Positions 44,650 to 57,807 of a stretch of 64,000 nucleotides of DNA are shown one piece after another (the stretch's first letter is position 1; every line of letters starts with the position of its first letter). Source of the DNA: an uncultured Acidimicrobiaceae bacterium. Its GTDB lineage: Bacteria; Actinomycetota; Acidimicrobiia; Spongiisociales; SHLN01. Position numbers and translations under genes: made by a program. The notes beneath the pieces are model-generated. The model was not told where the DNA came from. It ran no database searches and saw only the letters and a list, made by a program, of their open reading frames with translations. The stretch is taken from contig CAMYMH010000002.1 of the NCBI GenBank assembly GCA_947259275.1, positions 62,001 through 126,000 on the forward strand, written 5' to 3'.

Positions 44650-45339
44650 TCAGAGGGCGGAGAGGATTCCTGCGATGGCATCCGGCTTCTCCTGGAGCAA
44701 GGAGTGACCGGCGCCCGGGACGATGTGGAGGTCGGCGTTCGGTCCGATCGCCGCCACCGCCCGGCGAGCGATTGAGGCGTACTTCTCGTCATGAGCGCCG
44801 GCGACGACCACCACCGGTTGGTCCAGCTCCTCGAGGCGATCCCACAGCGGATGCTGGGCTCCCTGCCCGAGCACCTGGAGCTGGTGGGCGATGGCTGCGG
44901 TTGATTGGAGGCGGTGCCGGCGGGCGGCTTCCTGGTCGAGGCCGGCAAACATCGGTTGCCCGAGCCAGCGATCGAGGAACTCGGCGACGTCGTGGGACTC
45001 AATCCAGTCGGCGAGCGCCTCATCGTCCCGACGGCGCTGGGCTCGGGCCTGGGGATCGGGAATCCCGGGGCTGGCTGAGACCACAACGAGTGCCTCTACG
45101 GCATCGGGATAGTCGAGCGCAATCTGTAGAGCCAGGCGGCCTCCCAGCGAGTATCCGGCCCACGCTCCCGCCCGTCCCGCCGCCAGAGTCCTGGCAGTTG
45201 CCACGAAGGACGGCGCCGTCGGTATCTCGACGGCCTGTGCCGACACCTTTGCCGCATCGATGACTTGGCTCCAGGCCCCGCCGGCTTGAGAGAATCCGGG
45301 CACCAGGAAGAACGATCTGGGTCGCGTCTTAGGCGTCAT
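44650..45339 (-). CDS. alpha/beta hydrolase, MenH-like
   Basis: A 229-residue hydrolase from ATG 45339. FFLVPGFSQAGGAWSQVIDA (oxyanion loop), the nucleophile elbow AWAGYSLGGRLALQIALDYP (Ser in GYSLGG), VVVSASPGIPDPQARAQRRR, and VVVVAGAHDEKYASIAR with HIVPGAGHSLLQEKPDAIAG supply the catalytic Ser, Asp and His. The GYSLGGRLAL / ASPGI-DP pair is characteristic of MenH, which eliminates pyruvate from SEPHCHC in menaquinone synthesis, but no other men gene is beside it. It is the gene upstream of the SARP regulator and diverges from galM with only 25 bp between starts. Confidence 0.7.
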   Translation of the reverse strand: MTPKTRPRSFFLVPGFSQAGGAWSQVIDAAKVSAQAVEIPTAPSFVATARTLAAGRAGAWAGYSLGGRLALQIALDYPDAVEALVVVSASPGIPDPQARAQRRRDDEALADWIESHDVAEFLDRWLGQPMFAGLDQEAARRHRLQSTAAIAHQLQVLGQGAQHPLWDRLEELDQPVVVVAGAHDEKYASIARRAVAAIGPNADLHIVPGAGHSLLQEKPDAIAGILSAL

Positions 45340-45364
45340 TTCCGGGCAACGGTACCGTTCTGGA

Positions 45365-46399
45365 ATGAGTGTTACCCGAGCGCCGTTTGGCACCACTGCC
45401 GACGGCCGGCCCGTTGAGCTTTTCACTTGTATCAACCGGAACGGGCTTGAACTCGAGCTTCATAGCCTGGGAGCCACCATCAAAGCCTTGGCGGTGCCGG
45501 ACCGTGAGGGACAGTTCACCAACGTGGCGCTGGGCTTTCCAACCCTGGATGGCTACCTCCAGCGGCACCCCTACTTCGGGTCGACGGTGGGGCGAGTCGT
45601 CAATCGAATCGCTGAGGCGAGATTCACCCTCGACGACGTGGTCTACCGGCTGGCGGCCAACGACGGTCCCAACCACCTCCATGGTGGCGGGGCCGGCTTC
45701 GACCGGGTCCTGTGGCAGGCGGAGCCGTTCGAGACCGGGGATGAAGCGGGGGTTCGATTCGCCTACCTGAGCCGCGACGGAGACGAGCGGTATCCCGGCA
45801 ATCTGGCGGTGGAAGCCACCTACAGCCTCACGGACGACAACGAACTCAAGATGTCGTTCGAAGCCAGCACCGACGCCCCGACGCCAGTGAACCTGGCCAA
45901 TCACACCTACTGGAACCTGGCGGGAGGCGGGACCATCCTGGAGCACGAGGTATCCATCGAGGCCGGCCACTACCTCCCGGTTGATGAAGGTGACATTCCG
46001 ACGGGCGAGATTGCCGCGCTGGCCGGCACACCGATGGATTTCTCCGAGCCGAAGCCGGTGGGGAAGGACATTGAGACTCTCCCGGGAGCCCGGGCGGGGT
46101 ATGACCATTGCTATGTCCTGCAACACCGGACAGGTATGGCGCCGGCGGCACGTGTCTACGATCGGTCGACGGGCCGCCTGATGGAGGTGATGACCACCCA
46201 ACCGGGCCTGCAGTTCTACACGGGAAATCACCTGACCGGATTCGAGCCGCATGGTGGCTTCGGCCGTCATGCCGGGTTGTGTCTCGAGACCCAGCATTTT
46301 CCCGACTCGGTGAATCAGCCGCAGTTTCCCAGCATCACGCTCGCTCCCGGCGAGCAGTATGCCCAGCAGACGACCCATCGGTTCTCGATCGAGAACTAG
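45365..46399 (+). CDS. galM: aldose 1-epimerase
   Basis: A 344-residue mutarotase. It has LELHSLGATIKALAVPDREG, YFGSTVGRVVNRIAEARFTL, ANDGPNHLHGGGAGFDRVLW (the catalytic His region), PVNLANHTYWNLAGGG (second conserved His), and GFGRHAGLCLETQHFPDSVN with the base Glu. These match GalM over its full length. It interconverts alpha and beta anomers of galactose/glucose in the cytosol. The start is ATG 45365. The deaminase gene begins 3 bp after its stop and forms a two-gene operon with it. Confidence 0.95.
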   Translation: MSVTRAPFGTTADGRPVELFTCINRNGLELELHSLGATIKALAVPDREGQFTNVALGFPTLDGYLQRHPYFGSTVGRVVNRIAEARFTLDDVVYRLAANDGPNHLHGGGAGFDRVLWQAEPFETGDEAGVRFAYLSRDGDERYPGNLAVEATYSLTDDNELKMSFEASTDAPTPVNLANHTYWNLAGGGTILEHEVSIEAGHYLPVDEGDIPTGEIAALAGTPMDFSEPKPVGKDIETLPGARAGYDHCYVLQHRTGMAPAARVYDRSTGRLMEVMTTQPGLQFYTGNHLTGFEPHGGFGRHAGLCLETQHFPDSVNQPQFPSITLAPGEQYAQQTTHRFSIEN

Positions 46400-46402
46400 C
46401 GT

Positions 46403-47413
46403 ATGCCAATGGAACTGGATGCGTTCGTTCGGGGCCTGCCCAAGGCCGAGCTGCATGTGCACATCGAGGGGACTTTGGAGCCGGAGCTGATGTTCACGTT
46501 GGCCGAGCGCAATGGGGTGGAGTTGGCGTATGCATCGGTGGCGGAGGTGCAAGCGGCCTACGAGTTCACTGACCTTCAGTCGTTCCTCGACATCTACTAC
46601 CAGGGGGCGGCGGTCCTCATCACCGAGCAGGATTTTGCCGACTTGATGACGGCCTATCTCGAGCGCGCCCATACCGATGGTGTACGCCACGCCGAGATCT
46701 TCTTTGATCCCCAGACACACCTCGAGCGCGGGATCGGCTTTCCAATCTTCATGGATGGGTTTGCGGCCGCCCAGCGCGGCGCCGAGGACCGGCTCGGGAT
46801 CACTTCCTCGCTGATCCTTTGCTTCCTTCGGCACCTTCCGGTTGATTCGGCCCTCGAAACGCTCGAAGCGGCCCGCCCATACCTCGACCGGGTGGTCGGG
46901 GTGGGACTCGACTCGAGCGAGGTCGGGTACCCGCCAGAGGGCTTCGCGGCGGCCTACGAGGCCGCCCGAGACCTTGGCCTGCGGGCGGTGGCGCACGCCG
47001 GGGAGGAAGGCCCGCCCGCGTATGTCTGGGAAGCGCTCGACGTGCTGCGCGTTGAACGCATCGACCACGGGGTGCGAGTGGAGGAGGACGATGAATTGGT
47101 GGAACGGCTGATCGATGGTTCCACTCCGTTGACCGTGTGTCCGCTCTCGAATGTCAAGTTGCGAGTGTTCGATACCCTGGCCGATCACAACCTCAAGCGT
47201 CTGCTCGACCGCGGCGTGAAGGTGACGATCAACTCCGATGACCCGGCCTACTTCGGTGGATACATCGCCGATAACTATCTGGCGGTGGCAGAGGCTTTGG
47301 CGCTCAGCCGCGAGGATCTGGTTCGCTTGGCTCGCAACTCGTTCGAAGCCACGTTCCTGCCCAATGGACGGCGTGAAGAGCTGCTGGCCGCGTTGGACGA
47401 ATTCGTCGGGTAA
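46403..47413 (+). CDS. add: adenine/adenosine deaminase family protein
   Basis: A 336-residue metal-dependent amidohydrolase. LPKAELHVHIEGTLEPELMF gives the HxH zinc site; GLRAVAHAGEEGPPAYVWEA the third His and a catalytic Glu; VERIDHGVRVEEDDELVERL the second His; and VTINSDDPAYFGGYIADNYL the metal Asp pair. The GLDSSEVGYPPEGFAAAYEA and DPAYFGGY segments agree better with the adenine-deaminase subgroup (PA0148-like) than with classical adenosine deaminase, so adenine to hypoxanthine is the likelier reaction. Cotranscribed with galM. Confidence 0.85.
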   Translation: MPMELDAFVRGLPKAELHVHIEGTLEPELMFTLAERNGVELAYASVAEVQAAYEFTDLQSFLDIYYQGAAVLITEQDFADLMTAYLERAHTDGVRHAEIFFDPQTHLERGIGFPIFMDGFAAAQRGAEDRLGITSSLILCFLRHLPVDSALETLEAARPYLDRVVGVGLDSSEVGYPPEGFAAAYEAARDLGLRAVAHAGEEGPPAYVWEALDVLRVERIDHGVRVEEDDELVERLIDGSTPLTVCPLSNVKLRVFDTLADHNLKRLLDRGVKVTINSDDPAYFGGYIADNYLAVAEALALSREDLVRLARNSFEATFLPNGRREELLAALDEFVG

Positions 47414-47523
47414 TCAACCGCCGATTGGCCACGCCGCCGCTTCATGCTTCCCCACTGTTTGGAGCGTTCCACGTTTCTAATGCCGGACGGATCAAGCGGC
47501 CGGAGTTGAGAGCCGACACTTAG

Positions 47524-52146
<4,623 letters not shown>

Positions 52147-52263
52147 GCGCGACCTTCATGCTGCGACCTTCGAATTATGAGTTAGACGAGGTCTCTACCG
52201 CGTCGGGAGCGGAGTTGCCGGGCCTGGCGAGTTCGTGTCACAGGTAACTGATACGTTGCAGGT

Positions 52264-53460
52264 ATGGAGTTAGGGGAACGAAGAAACGGTTCCGGTCGGC
52301 GCGACGCCAAGCGATTGGTTGACCTCCACACCCGCCTGAACGGTTTGCTCGGAGACATGCTTGACCTGGTGGCGGAACTCGACACCGACGAGGCTCTGAT
52401 GGCTAACGCCATGACGAACGCCGAATCGTGGCTTCATTTCGACCTCGGTATCGCTCCGCGAACCGCGCGAGCCTGGGTACGAGCCGCCGGTGCCTTGCCC
52501 GATCTGCCGGTTATCTCCACCGCGTTTCGGCACGGGTCCGTTTCTCTCGACGAGGTCCTCATCCTGTGTCGCTTCGCCACCGCCGACAACGAGTCGGAGT
52601 TGCTGGAACTCACCCGGCAGGTCCCGGTCGACGAGCTGTCGGTGGCGATCCGTGACCACCTCAACCTCAACCGGCGCAAGACCTCAGAACCGGCCAAGCC
52701 GTCGATGCGAATGTGGTGGGGTGAGGAATCCTTGGAGCTGCGCGGTTCAATCCCCGGTGCCGATGGGGTGCTGGTCGAGACGGCATTGCTCCGTCTCGCC
52801 GCCAAGGCGCCCCTCGACCCGAGGAGTGGGTTGTTCCGTGATCCCGACGAGCGGCAGGGCGAAGCACTCGTGCAGATGGCCTCCGAATCCGTTGCCGAGG
52901 ACCGCGATCACGATCGGGCAACCGTCGTCGTGCACGTCAACCTCGACTCCCTGTCCGATCCGGACGCGACGGTGTGGGCCGGCGGGCGTGAGCTCGGCCG
53001 GGAAGATCTGCTTCGGATGACGTGTGACGGCCGGATGCAACCGGCCGTCGATGACCCGAACGGAATCACCATCGGGATCGGGCGCGTCAGCCGCCAGATC
53101 CCCGCCTGGCTTCGCCGGACCATGACCGAACGAGACGGCGGCTGCCGCTTCCCCGGCTGCCGGCGAACCCGCTGGACCCACGGTCATCACCTCCGCCATT
53201 GGGCAAACGGTGGCCCCACCAACCTGGACAACCTCGTAACGCTGTGCGGTTTTCACCACCGGCTGATTCACCGGCAGGGCTGGGTGCTGGAGGGCAATCC
53301 CAACCGGGACCTCCGGTTCATCAATCAATGGGGTGAAGAACATCGTCCGGCCCGGCCGCAGTTTCCGCCCGCCCATCAGCATCGATTAATCGAGCACCTC
53401 GATCACTACGCCGAGCATCGACTCGGCCTGTTGGCCGCCGCCCAACCCGCCCTCGACTAG
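52264..53460 (+). CDS. DUF222 domain / HNH endonuclease
   Basis: A 398-residue protein of the type so abundant in actinobacteria: an N-terminal DUF222 helical region (TAFRHGSVSLDEVLILCRFA, LRLAAKAPLDPRSGLFRDPD) and a C-terminal HNH nuclease core. The latter includes RDGGCRFPGCRRTRWTHGHH, LRHWANGGPTNLDNLVTLC and GFHHRLIHRQGW, with two Cys pairs for the structural zinc. These nucleases are often repeated through a genome and may be mobile or phage-defence elements, but no terminal repeats were seen. The stop codon overlaps the stop of the convergent hydrolase gene. Confidence 0.9.
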   Translation: MELGERRNGSGRRDAKRLVDLHTRLNGLLGDMLDLVAELDTDEALMANAMTNAESWLHFDLGIAPRTARAWVRAAGALPDLPVISTAFRHGSVSLDEVLILCRFATADNESELLELTRQVPVDELSVAIRDHLNLNRRKTSEPAKPSMRMWWGEESLELRGSIPGADGVLVETALLRLAAKAPLDPRSGLFRDPDERQGEALVQMASESVAEDRDHDRATVVVHVNLDSLSDPDATVWAGGRELGREDLLRMTCDGRMQPAVDDPNGITIGIGRVSRQIPAWLRRTMTERDGGCRFPGCRRTRWTHGHHLRHWANGGPTNLDNLVTLCGFHHRLIHRQGWVLEGNPNRDLRFINQWGEEHRPARPQFPPAHQHRLIEHLDHYAEHRLGLLAAAQPALD

Positions 53461-54218
53461 CGGTTGGCCTCGATGAAGCGGAGGACGCGTTCCCAGGCAT
53501 CGGCCGATGCCTCGGCGTGCTCGTCCGCTGCCCGGTCGAAGAATGAATGGGGTGCGCCCTGGTAGGTGTGCAGCTCATGAGCAACTCCCGCCGCCGACAG
53601 AGCGTCGTCAAATGCTGCGACGTCATCCGGGGTGATTGACTCATCCGCTCCGCCGAGCAGCCCCAGCACCGGGCACTCGAAGTCGGCTGCCATGTCGGCC
53701 GGTGCCGAGAAATCCTCCCACGCCGACGTGGGTCTCCCGTAGAAGCCGATAACTCCCGCCAGCCCATGACCACCCACAGCCTGCAGCCAGGAGCTGGAGC
53801 CGCCGAAGCAGAATCCGATCGTGAACACCGGCCGGGTCTCGTTGCCGGCACCGCCTCGGAGTCTGGCGGCCGCGGCGGCGACGTCGGCGGTGATGCCGGC
53901 CTGGGTGGTTTGCTCGACGTGAGGCCAGAAATCGAAGTCCGCATCGCGACTATCGAGGCCGGCGGTCCGACCGAAGTAGTCGATGGCGACCGCGTCGAAG
54001 CCGCGTTCGGCGAACCGGTCGGCCAGCTCCTCGTAGAACGGAAACAGCCCCCGCACATCCGGCATCACCACGATGCCCGGCGCGCCGGGCACGCCGGCCA
54101 TGGCTGAGTAAGCGAGGAACTCGGTTCCGTCCGCCGCGGTCAGGACGAGCTTCTCGGAGGAGAAGGCGGCGCCCGTTATCGGCTCGATCGGCGGGTGGGC
54201 ATCGTGGTCGAAGCACAT
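53457..54218 (-). CDS. dienelactone hydrolase family protein
   Basis: A 253-residue alpha/beta hydrolase from ATG 54218 with an AGGAGAACCGAC leader. VVMPDVRGLFPFYEELADRF (oxyanion region), TIGFCFGGSSSWLQAVGG (Cys nucleophile in GFCFGG), VLGLLGGADESITPDDVAA (Asp) and YQGAPHSFFDRAADEHAEAS (His) form the Cys-Asp-His triad of dienelactone hydrolases. The family cleaves lactone or ester bonds; the true substrate is unknown. It lies in the same direction as the flavodoxin-like reductase upstream, with 10 bp between. Confidence 0.85.
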   Translation of the reverse strand: MCFDHDAHPPIEPITGAAFSSEKLVLTAADGTEFLAYSAMAGVPGAPGIVVMPDVRGLFPFYEELADRFAERGFDAVAIDYFGRTAGLDSRDADFDFWPHVEQTTQAGITADVAAAAARLRGGAGNETRPVFTIGFCFGGSSSWLQAVGGHGLAGVIGFYGRPTSAWEDFSAPADMAADFECPVLGLLGGADESITPDDVAAFDDALSAAGVAHELHTYQGAPHSFFDRAADEHAEASADAWERVLRFIEANR

Positions 54219-54228
54219 GTCGGTTCTC

Positions 54229-54975
54229 CTATCGGTACTCGGGGTTGACGAAATCGAAGCGACATCCCGCATCCCACAGGGCCCGCTGGTTGCCGTGGGC
54301 GGGCATTCCTCCCGCATCCTTCAACATGCGGGCCAGATGCATGAGGTTCCAAGCCATGAACGTGGTGTTGCGGTTGGTGAAGTCGTTCTCCGGTCCGCCC
54401 GATCCCTCATCCAGGTAACTCGGGCCGGGACCTGCCTCGCCCAGCCAGGCGGCGTCGGCCTGCGGCGGAATCACGTATCCGAGGTGCTGAAGTGAATAGA
54501 GGATGTTCATGGAGGCATGCTTGGCTCCATCCTCGTTTCCGGTGATGAGGCACCCCCCCACCTTCCCGTAATAGGCGTACTGGCCTTCGTCGTTGAGGAG
54601 CGATGAGTTCCCGTAAAGGCGCTCGATGAGGTGGGTGCACACCGAGGTCTTCTCACCCAGCCAAATGGCGGAGCCGAGCACCAGGATGTCGGCCTCCTGC
54701 ACCTTCTCATAGAGGGCGGGCCAATCGTCCTGGTCCCATCCGTGCTCGGTCATGTCCGGCCACACCCCGACGGCGAGGTCGTGGTCGATGGCCCGTACAT
54801 GCTCGACCGAGACTCCATTCTTCTGCATGACGTCGATGGCGATGTCCAGCAGACCCTGGGTATGGGATAACTCCGGCGACTTCTTGAGTGTGCAATTGAT
54901 GAACAGCGCCTTCAGGTCGGAGAAGTCCCAGCTGCTCTCGGTTGCCAGTCGCTCCATCCGTTCGGTCATCGACAT
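54229..54975 (-). CDS. flavodoxin-fold NADPH-dependent FMN reductase-like protein
   Basis: A 248-residue protein, ATG 54975 after AGGAGGTGCCC. It has a flavodoxin-like fold with ALFINCTLKKSPELSHTQGL (phosphate loop), ADILVLGSAIWLGEKTSVCT (the FMN-binding strand and loop, WLGEKTS) and YYGKVGGCLITGNEDGAKHA. It resembles NADPH-dependent FMN reductases / flavodoxin-family proteins such as those beside aromatic-degradation genes. FMN is inferred from the fold. The dienelactone hydrolase follows 10 bp later, which suggests a small operon for breakdown of a quinone or lactone. Confidence 0.8.
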   Translation of the reverse strand: MSMTERMERLATESSWDFSDLKALFINCTLKKSPELSHTQGLLDIAIDVMQKNGVSVEHVRAIDHDLAVGVWPDMTEHGWDQDDWPALYEKVQEADILVLGSAIWLGEKTSVCTHLIERLYGNSSLLNDEGQYAYYGKVGGCLITGNEDGAKHASMNILYSLQHLGYVIPPQADAAWLGEAGPGPSYLDEGSGGPENDFTNRNTTFMAWNLMHLARMLKDAGGMPAHGNQRALWDAGCRFDFVNPEYR

Positions 54976-55020
54976 GGGCACCTCCTGGGCGGGGACGCTA
55001 CTCGACCTGACAGGCAACCC

Positions 55021-55890
55021 CTAGACGAGACCCACCAGCAGAGCAAGGGTGGTGCCGCTGAACAGCGACACGGCCACGGTAGCCAGCAGTGCTCCCGGAG
55101 CGCGGGGAAGCAGCCGGGCCTGAACGACTCCGACCGGCGCCAGGGCCAGCGCCCAGCCGCCCTCGCTCCAGCCAAGCGGCCCCAGCCAAACCGCGACTGC
55201 GATCGCGGTGAACGAGGCGGCGAGAAGCAACCCGTGCAGTCGTTTCGAAGCGGTCGGGCCGAGCCTGACTGAAAGCGTTTGCTTGCCGGCTGCCTCGTCG
55301 CCCAATCGGTCAGGATGCTCGAAGGCTATGAGCATGGCGTGATGAAGGAGCAGCAGCGGGATCGCAACCGCCACGAACCGGTCAGCCGGGACCGACTCCT
55401 GTATGAGGGCGCCGGTGAGGGGCGTCAGCACCGCCACGATCAGAGAGGCCGTCGTGACCCCGTAGACCGTGGCCACCAGGCGGGCGGGCGGGGCCGAATA
55501 CGCCCAGGCACCGGCCAGCGCCACCAGTCCCACCAACGCCGTCCGGCCGCTGAAACCCGCCACCAGCGCCGTCATGACCAGAGCGGCCGCCGTGGCAATG
55601 ACGGCGGCTCGCAGTGCGGTCACCGGCCCCAACCGCCCGGAGGAAAGCACACCGCTTCCACCCGTGAGCCAGGTGCGGGCCGCTCCGGCCAGGCGGTCGG
55701 CTTCCAGGTCGTAATACTCGTTCGCATATTGAGCCGCCAGCTGGACGGTGGTCACGAGGGCTTGGCCGGCCCCGTACTGGATCCAGTCGATGGAGGACGA
55801 GGAGAGGGCCGCGCCGAGGGCATAGAGAAGCGCCCCGCCGAGCAGGAACACCGGCCGGGTCAGTCGAACCAAGGCACCCACCTTGTCCAT
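55021..55890 (-). CDS. UbiA family prenyltransferase
   Basis: A 289-residue membrane protein with eight or nine helices. The first Asp-rich site is QYANEYYDLEADRLAGAART; the second is FEHPDRLGDEAAGKQTLSVR, the DxxxD motif that binds the prenyl diphosphate through Mg2+. A PVFLLGGALLYALGAALSS opening is typical. It would attach a prenyl chain to an aromatic acceptor. It is related to MenA, but with no men genes nearby, a heme-, tocopherol- or menaquinone-type substrate cannot be chosen. Confidence 0.85.
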   Translation of the reverse strand: MDKVGALVRLTRPVFLLGGALLYALGAALSSSSIDWIQYGAGQALVTTVQLAAQYANEYYDLEADRLAGAARTWLTGGSGVLSSGRLGPVTALRAAVIATAAALVMTALVAGFSGRTALVGLVALAGAWAYSAPPARLVATVYGVTTASLIVAVLTPLTGALIQESVPADRFVAVAIPLLLLHHAMLIAFEHPDRLGDEAAGKQTLSVRLGPTASKRLHGLLLAASFTAIAVAVWLGPLGWSEGGWALALAPVGVVQARLLPRAPGALLATVAVSLFSGTTLALLVGLV

Positions 55891-55931
55891 TCCGCCAGGC
55901 TATGGCGGATAGGCCCACCTAGGCTGCGGCC

Positions 55932-56720
55932 ATGTCTCGAGGCATCGATGGATTCGACCTGAAATCGGCCACCTTCGAAGGCAAGACCTATCCCGTCTAT
56001 CGGGCCGGATCCGGCCGGGGCGTGATCATCGTGCACGAGGTTCCGGGGATCACCCCGCCGGTGGCCGACTTCGCCAAACGGGTGGTGGACCGGGGTTTCA
56101 CGGTGCTCATGCCCTCATTGTTTGGAACGGTCGGCAAGCCTGCGACGATCCCATATTCCATCTCGTCGATGTTGCGGGCTTGCGTGTCGCGGGAGTTTCA
56201 CTGTCTGGCGGCCGGGGCGGCGAGCCCGATCACCACCTGGCTGCGGGCGCTGGCCCGCCAGACTCACGAAGAGCTGGGCGGCCCGGGAGTCGGTGTCGTC
56301 GGCATGTGTCTGACCGGAGGATTCGGGTTGGCGATGATGGTGGACGACTCGGTGGCCGCTCCCGTGCTCAGTCAGCCGGCCAACCCGCTCCCGCTCGGCA
56401 AGGCCCGCCAGGCCGCCCTCGGCTTGTCGGAGGCAGACCTGGCGGCGGTGCGGAAGCGGGCAGCCGAGGGTTGCCAGGTGCTCGGGTTGCGTTTCACGTC
56501 CGATGCGGCGGTGCGGCGTACCCGGTTCGAGGCCTTGAGCGACCTGTTGGGAGACAAATTCATAGCGATCGAGATCGACTCCTCGAAGGGGAATCCGCAT
56601 GGAATCAAGCGGTCGGCTCACTCGGTCCTGACCGAGGAGCTCGTCGACCAGCCAGGGCATCCCACCCGGGAAGCCCTCGAGCGGGTGCTGGCGTTCCTCG
56701 ACGAGCGTCTGCGCGTCTAG
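55932..56720 (+). CDS. dienelactone hydrolase family protein (second, divergent)
   Basis: A 262-residue alpha/beta hydrolase. GVIIVHEVPGITPPVADFAK holds the oxyanion loop with its conserved Glu; GVGVVGMCLTGGFGLAMMVD has the Cys nucleophile (GMCLTGG); DKFIAIEIDSSKG precedes NPHGIKRSAHSVLTEELVD, which offers the catalytic His. The Asp of the triad is less clear than in the other copy at 53457, and the two proteins share little else. The start is ATG 55932, divergent from the UbiA gene by 41 bp. It overlaps the convergent VOC gene by 4 bp at the 3' end. Confidence 0.8.
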   Translation: MSRGIDGFDLKSATFEGKTYPVYRAGSGRGVIIVHEVPGITPPVADFAKRVVDRGFTVLMPSLFGTVGKPATIPYSISSMLRACVSREFHCLAAGAASPITTWLRALARQTHEELGGPGVGVVGMCLTGGFGLAMMVDDSVAAPVLSQPANPLPLGKARQAALGLSEADLAAVRKRAAEGCQVLGLRFTSDAAVRRTRFEALSDLLGDKFIAIEIDSSKGNPHGIKRSAHSVLTEELVDQPGHPTREALERVLAFLDERLRV

Positions 56721-57115
56721 CCCGAGCCCCCGAGCGGCGCGAACAGGTCGACGGGGTTGTCGTCGGGATCTCTCACCACCGCGTATCGTTGGCCCCAGAA
56801 GGCGTCCCACGGCTGCTTGTGACTCACATAGCCGGCGGCGGTGAGCTCGGAGTGAAGCGCGTCCACTTCGGTGGGGGAGTCGCACCGGAACGCCAGACCG
56901 ATCCGCTGGCCACCCACCGGCGCCGTCCAATCGGGGTCGAAGCTCTGGATGACCTCGACCGTGTCCCAGGCAACCCGAAGCCCGCCGGCGGTCGATTCAA
57001 CATGGCCTTCCGTGTCGGCTTCGGCGGGGATATCGAACCCGAGGCGGCGGTAGAAGGCGAGCGACACCGCCATGTCCTGCACGATGATTCCGACCAGATC
57101 GAGGCGCGGTGGCAT
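56717..57115 (-). CDS. VOC superfamily (glyoxalase/bleomycin-resistance-like) protein
   Basis: A 132-residue protein with two beta-alpha-beta-beta-beta units. RLDLVGIIVQDMAVSLAFYR and RRLGFDIPAE form the first; DALHSELTAAGYVSHKQPWD and YAVVRDPDDNPVDLFAPL the second. The last segment (DPDDNPVDL) is the family signature. Metal ligands are not complete (Asp/Glu replaced in part), so it could be a binding rather than catalytic member. The stop overlaps that of the convergent hydrolase. Confidence 0.8.
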   Translation of the reverse strand: MPPRLDLVGIIVQDMAVSLAFYRRLGFDIPAEADTEGHVESTAGGLRVAWDTVEVIQSFDPDWTAPVGGQRIGLAFRCDSPTEVDALHSELTAAGYVSHKQPWDAFWGQRYAVVRDPDDNPVDLFAPLGGSG

Positions 57116-57134
57116 GGAGCGAGTCTATGTCCGG

Positions 57135-57719
57135 TCAGTCGGAGATGTCTGTCAGCAATTGACCGTTGACGCAGACGATCTCAACTTCAGTTTCGTCTTC
57201 GCCGGCCTCGAAGTCGACGCGCACTTTCGAGGGACCTCTGGAATCGATTTCCAGCTTCCATCCCGAAAGCGGAATCGCGCCGGCGAACTCAATCGTGTCT
57301 GGTCCGGTGCAGGCTGCCGAGACCTGGCCACCGGTCACGAAGAAAGTCCCCGAATCCAGGGAAGGGGGGCTGGTGGTGGTAGTGGTCGTAGAGGTCGTAG
57401 TGGTTGGTGACGGCACCGACGTGGTAGTCGCGGCAATCGTCGTGGTCGTCGCCACGCTGCTCCCAGGTGCGGAGGAAGTCGAGCCGGAGGATGATGGGAT
57501 CGTGGTGGTGGTAGCGGGAACGGTGGTCGGCGGGATGGGGTCGCCCGGCGGAGCGGTGGTGGGGCCTTGCGAGGACTGGTCGGCAAGCGCGACGGGAACC
57601 TGGACCGGGACTTCGACGGCCCGGTCGGCAACGAGTCCCACCGCCTGTGAGGCCACGCCGACTGCCAGGGCGGTGGCCAGCAACCAGGCGGCGATGAGGC
57701 CGATCCGATTCTTCATCAT
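57135..57719 (-). CDS. secreted protein with Thr/Ser/Pro-rich stalk
   Basis: A 194-residue protein. A signal or anchor helix (RIGLIAAWLLATALAVGVAS) is followed by a long low-complexity stalk of TTT and PTT repeats (residues 48-118) and a small C-terminal domain with two Cys (SAACTGPDTIEFAG, VEIVCVNGQLLTDI). The end looks like a beta-rich PepSY- or lectin-size domain, unrecognised. It shares the upstream region of the two-component operon divergently, and a TAAG repeat array lies between them, so the response regulator may control it. Confidence 0.7.
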   Translation of the reverse strand: MMKNRIGLIAAWLLATALAVGVASQAVGLVADRAVEVPVQVPVALADQSSQGPTTAPPGDPIPPTTVPATTTTIPSSSGSTSSAPGSSVATTTTIAATTTSVPSPTTTTSTTTTTTSPPSLDSGTFFVTGGQVSAACTGPDTIEFAGAIPLSGWKLEIDSRGPSKVRVDFEAGEDETEVEIVCVNGQLLTDISD

Positions 57720-57742
57720 GGCGAGTATGGCCCGGTTCGAGA

Positions 57743-57768
57743 TAAGGGTGGGTTAAGACTGCCCTAAG
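57743..57768. promoter_or_regulatory. three TAAG boxes at exact 11-bp spacing, candidate OmpR-type operator
   Basis: TAAG occurs at 57743, 57754 and 57765, one helical turn apart, in GATAAGG, GTTAAGA and CCTAAGA. The array lies 39 bp before the response-regulator ATG and just upstream of the divergent secreted-protein gene. Direct repeats at 11-bp spacing are the usual site form for OmpR/PhoP regulators. Confidence 0.6.
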
Positions 57769-57807
57769 AACGGTCGGCCTGGAGGCAGGGGGGTTTATCG
57801 TGGGCGC